This document shows positions 6,658 through 6,737 of a stretch of DNA of 6,737 nt, in pieces; the first letter of the stretch is position 1, and the number at the start of each line of letters is the position of its first letter. The notes beneath the pieces are model-generated. The model was not told where the DNA came from and made no database searches. It worked only from the letters and a program-made list of their open reading frames with translations. The stretch is taken from contig JAJRTK010000252.1 in assembly GCA_024278345.1 (NCBI GenBank), positions 1-6,737 on the forward strand, read 5' to 3'. The DNA comes from a bacterium (GTDB lineage: Bacteria > CSSED10-310 > JAJRTK01). Made by a program: the position numbers and the translations under genes.

Positions 6658-6737
6658 CGCTGGGGCGGGCCTCCTTCCCGGCTCCGTGCAGCCCGGAGGG
6701 CGCTACACCGGCAAGATGCCGGTGCCACCGTTTCGGC
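6641..6737. repeat. Right copy of 97-bp terminal direct repeat
   Basis: It is the same sequence as 1-97 with one substitution (6653), and includes the 8-bp hairpin at 6706-6713 and 6717-6724. It runs to the last base of the window, so its true length is unknown. It covers the region upstream of the glycosyltransferase, including the possible GTG start at 6657. Confidence 0.93.

Noticed and set aside
1-6737. Complete small circular plasmid or phage genome
   Set aside because: There is no replication, mobilisation or phage gene. The content is chromosomal wall-synthesis housekeeping, and the end repeats differ at one base, so this is not adopted as the main reading.

Overview
The window is about 6.7 kb of moderately GC-rich bacterial DNA. 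It carries four complete genes, all on the minus strand, and at each end a copy of a 97-bp direct repeat. A bifunctional class A penicillin-binding protein with a D-Ala-D-Ala ligase, and a secreted protease with a Sec-type signal peptide, fit a free-living bacterium with a peptidoglycan wall. The phylum cannot be fixed from the sequence alone. Dispersed GC-rich hairpin repeats like the one at the ends occur in several environmental lineages such as Acidobacteriota and Desulfobacterota; that comparison is from general knowledge and is an inference.

Layout in transcription order (right to left): 6641-6737 is the right repeat copy. 5869-6657 encodes a TIGR04282/DUF2064-type glycosyltransferase. 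5728-5868 is a non-coding gap rich in palindromes. 3976-5727 encodes a subtilisin-family (S8) protease with an unusual C-terminal multi-pass membrane domain. After a 73-bp gap, 2886-3902 is ddl, with a strong Shine-Dalgarno. After a 40-bp gap, 293-2845 is a PBP1A-type transglycosylase/transpeptidase. 1-292 holds no gene; it contains small hairpins and the left repeat copy.

The ddl-PBP1A pair is a coherent peptidoglycan unit. Ddl makes the D-Ala-D-Ala dipeptide that ends the stem peptide, and PBP1A polymerises the glycan and crosslinks those stems. The protease just upstream is predicted to be exported and membrane-anchored, so it could act on envelope proteins, but only co-orientation links it to the other two. 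The glycosyltransferase may be separately transcribed.

No CRISPR array, RNA gene, transposase or phage gene is visible. The most distinctive observations are the terminal direct repeats, the protease-membrane domain fusion, and a weak attC-like palindromic stretch after the glycosyltransferase gene. I see no convincing new defence or mobile system.
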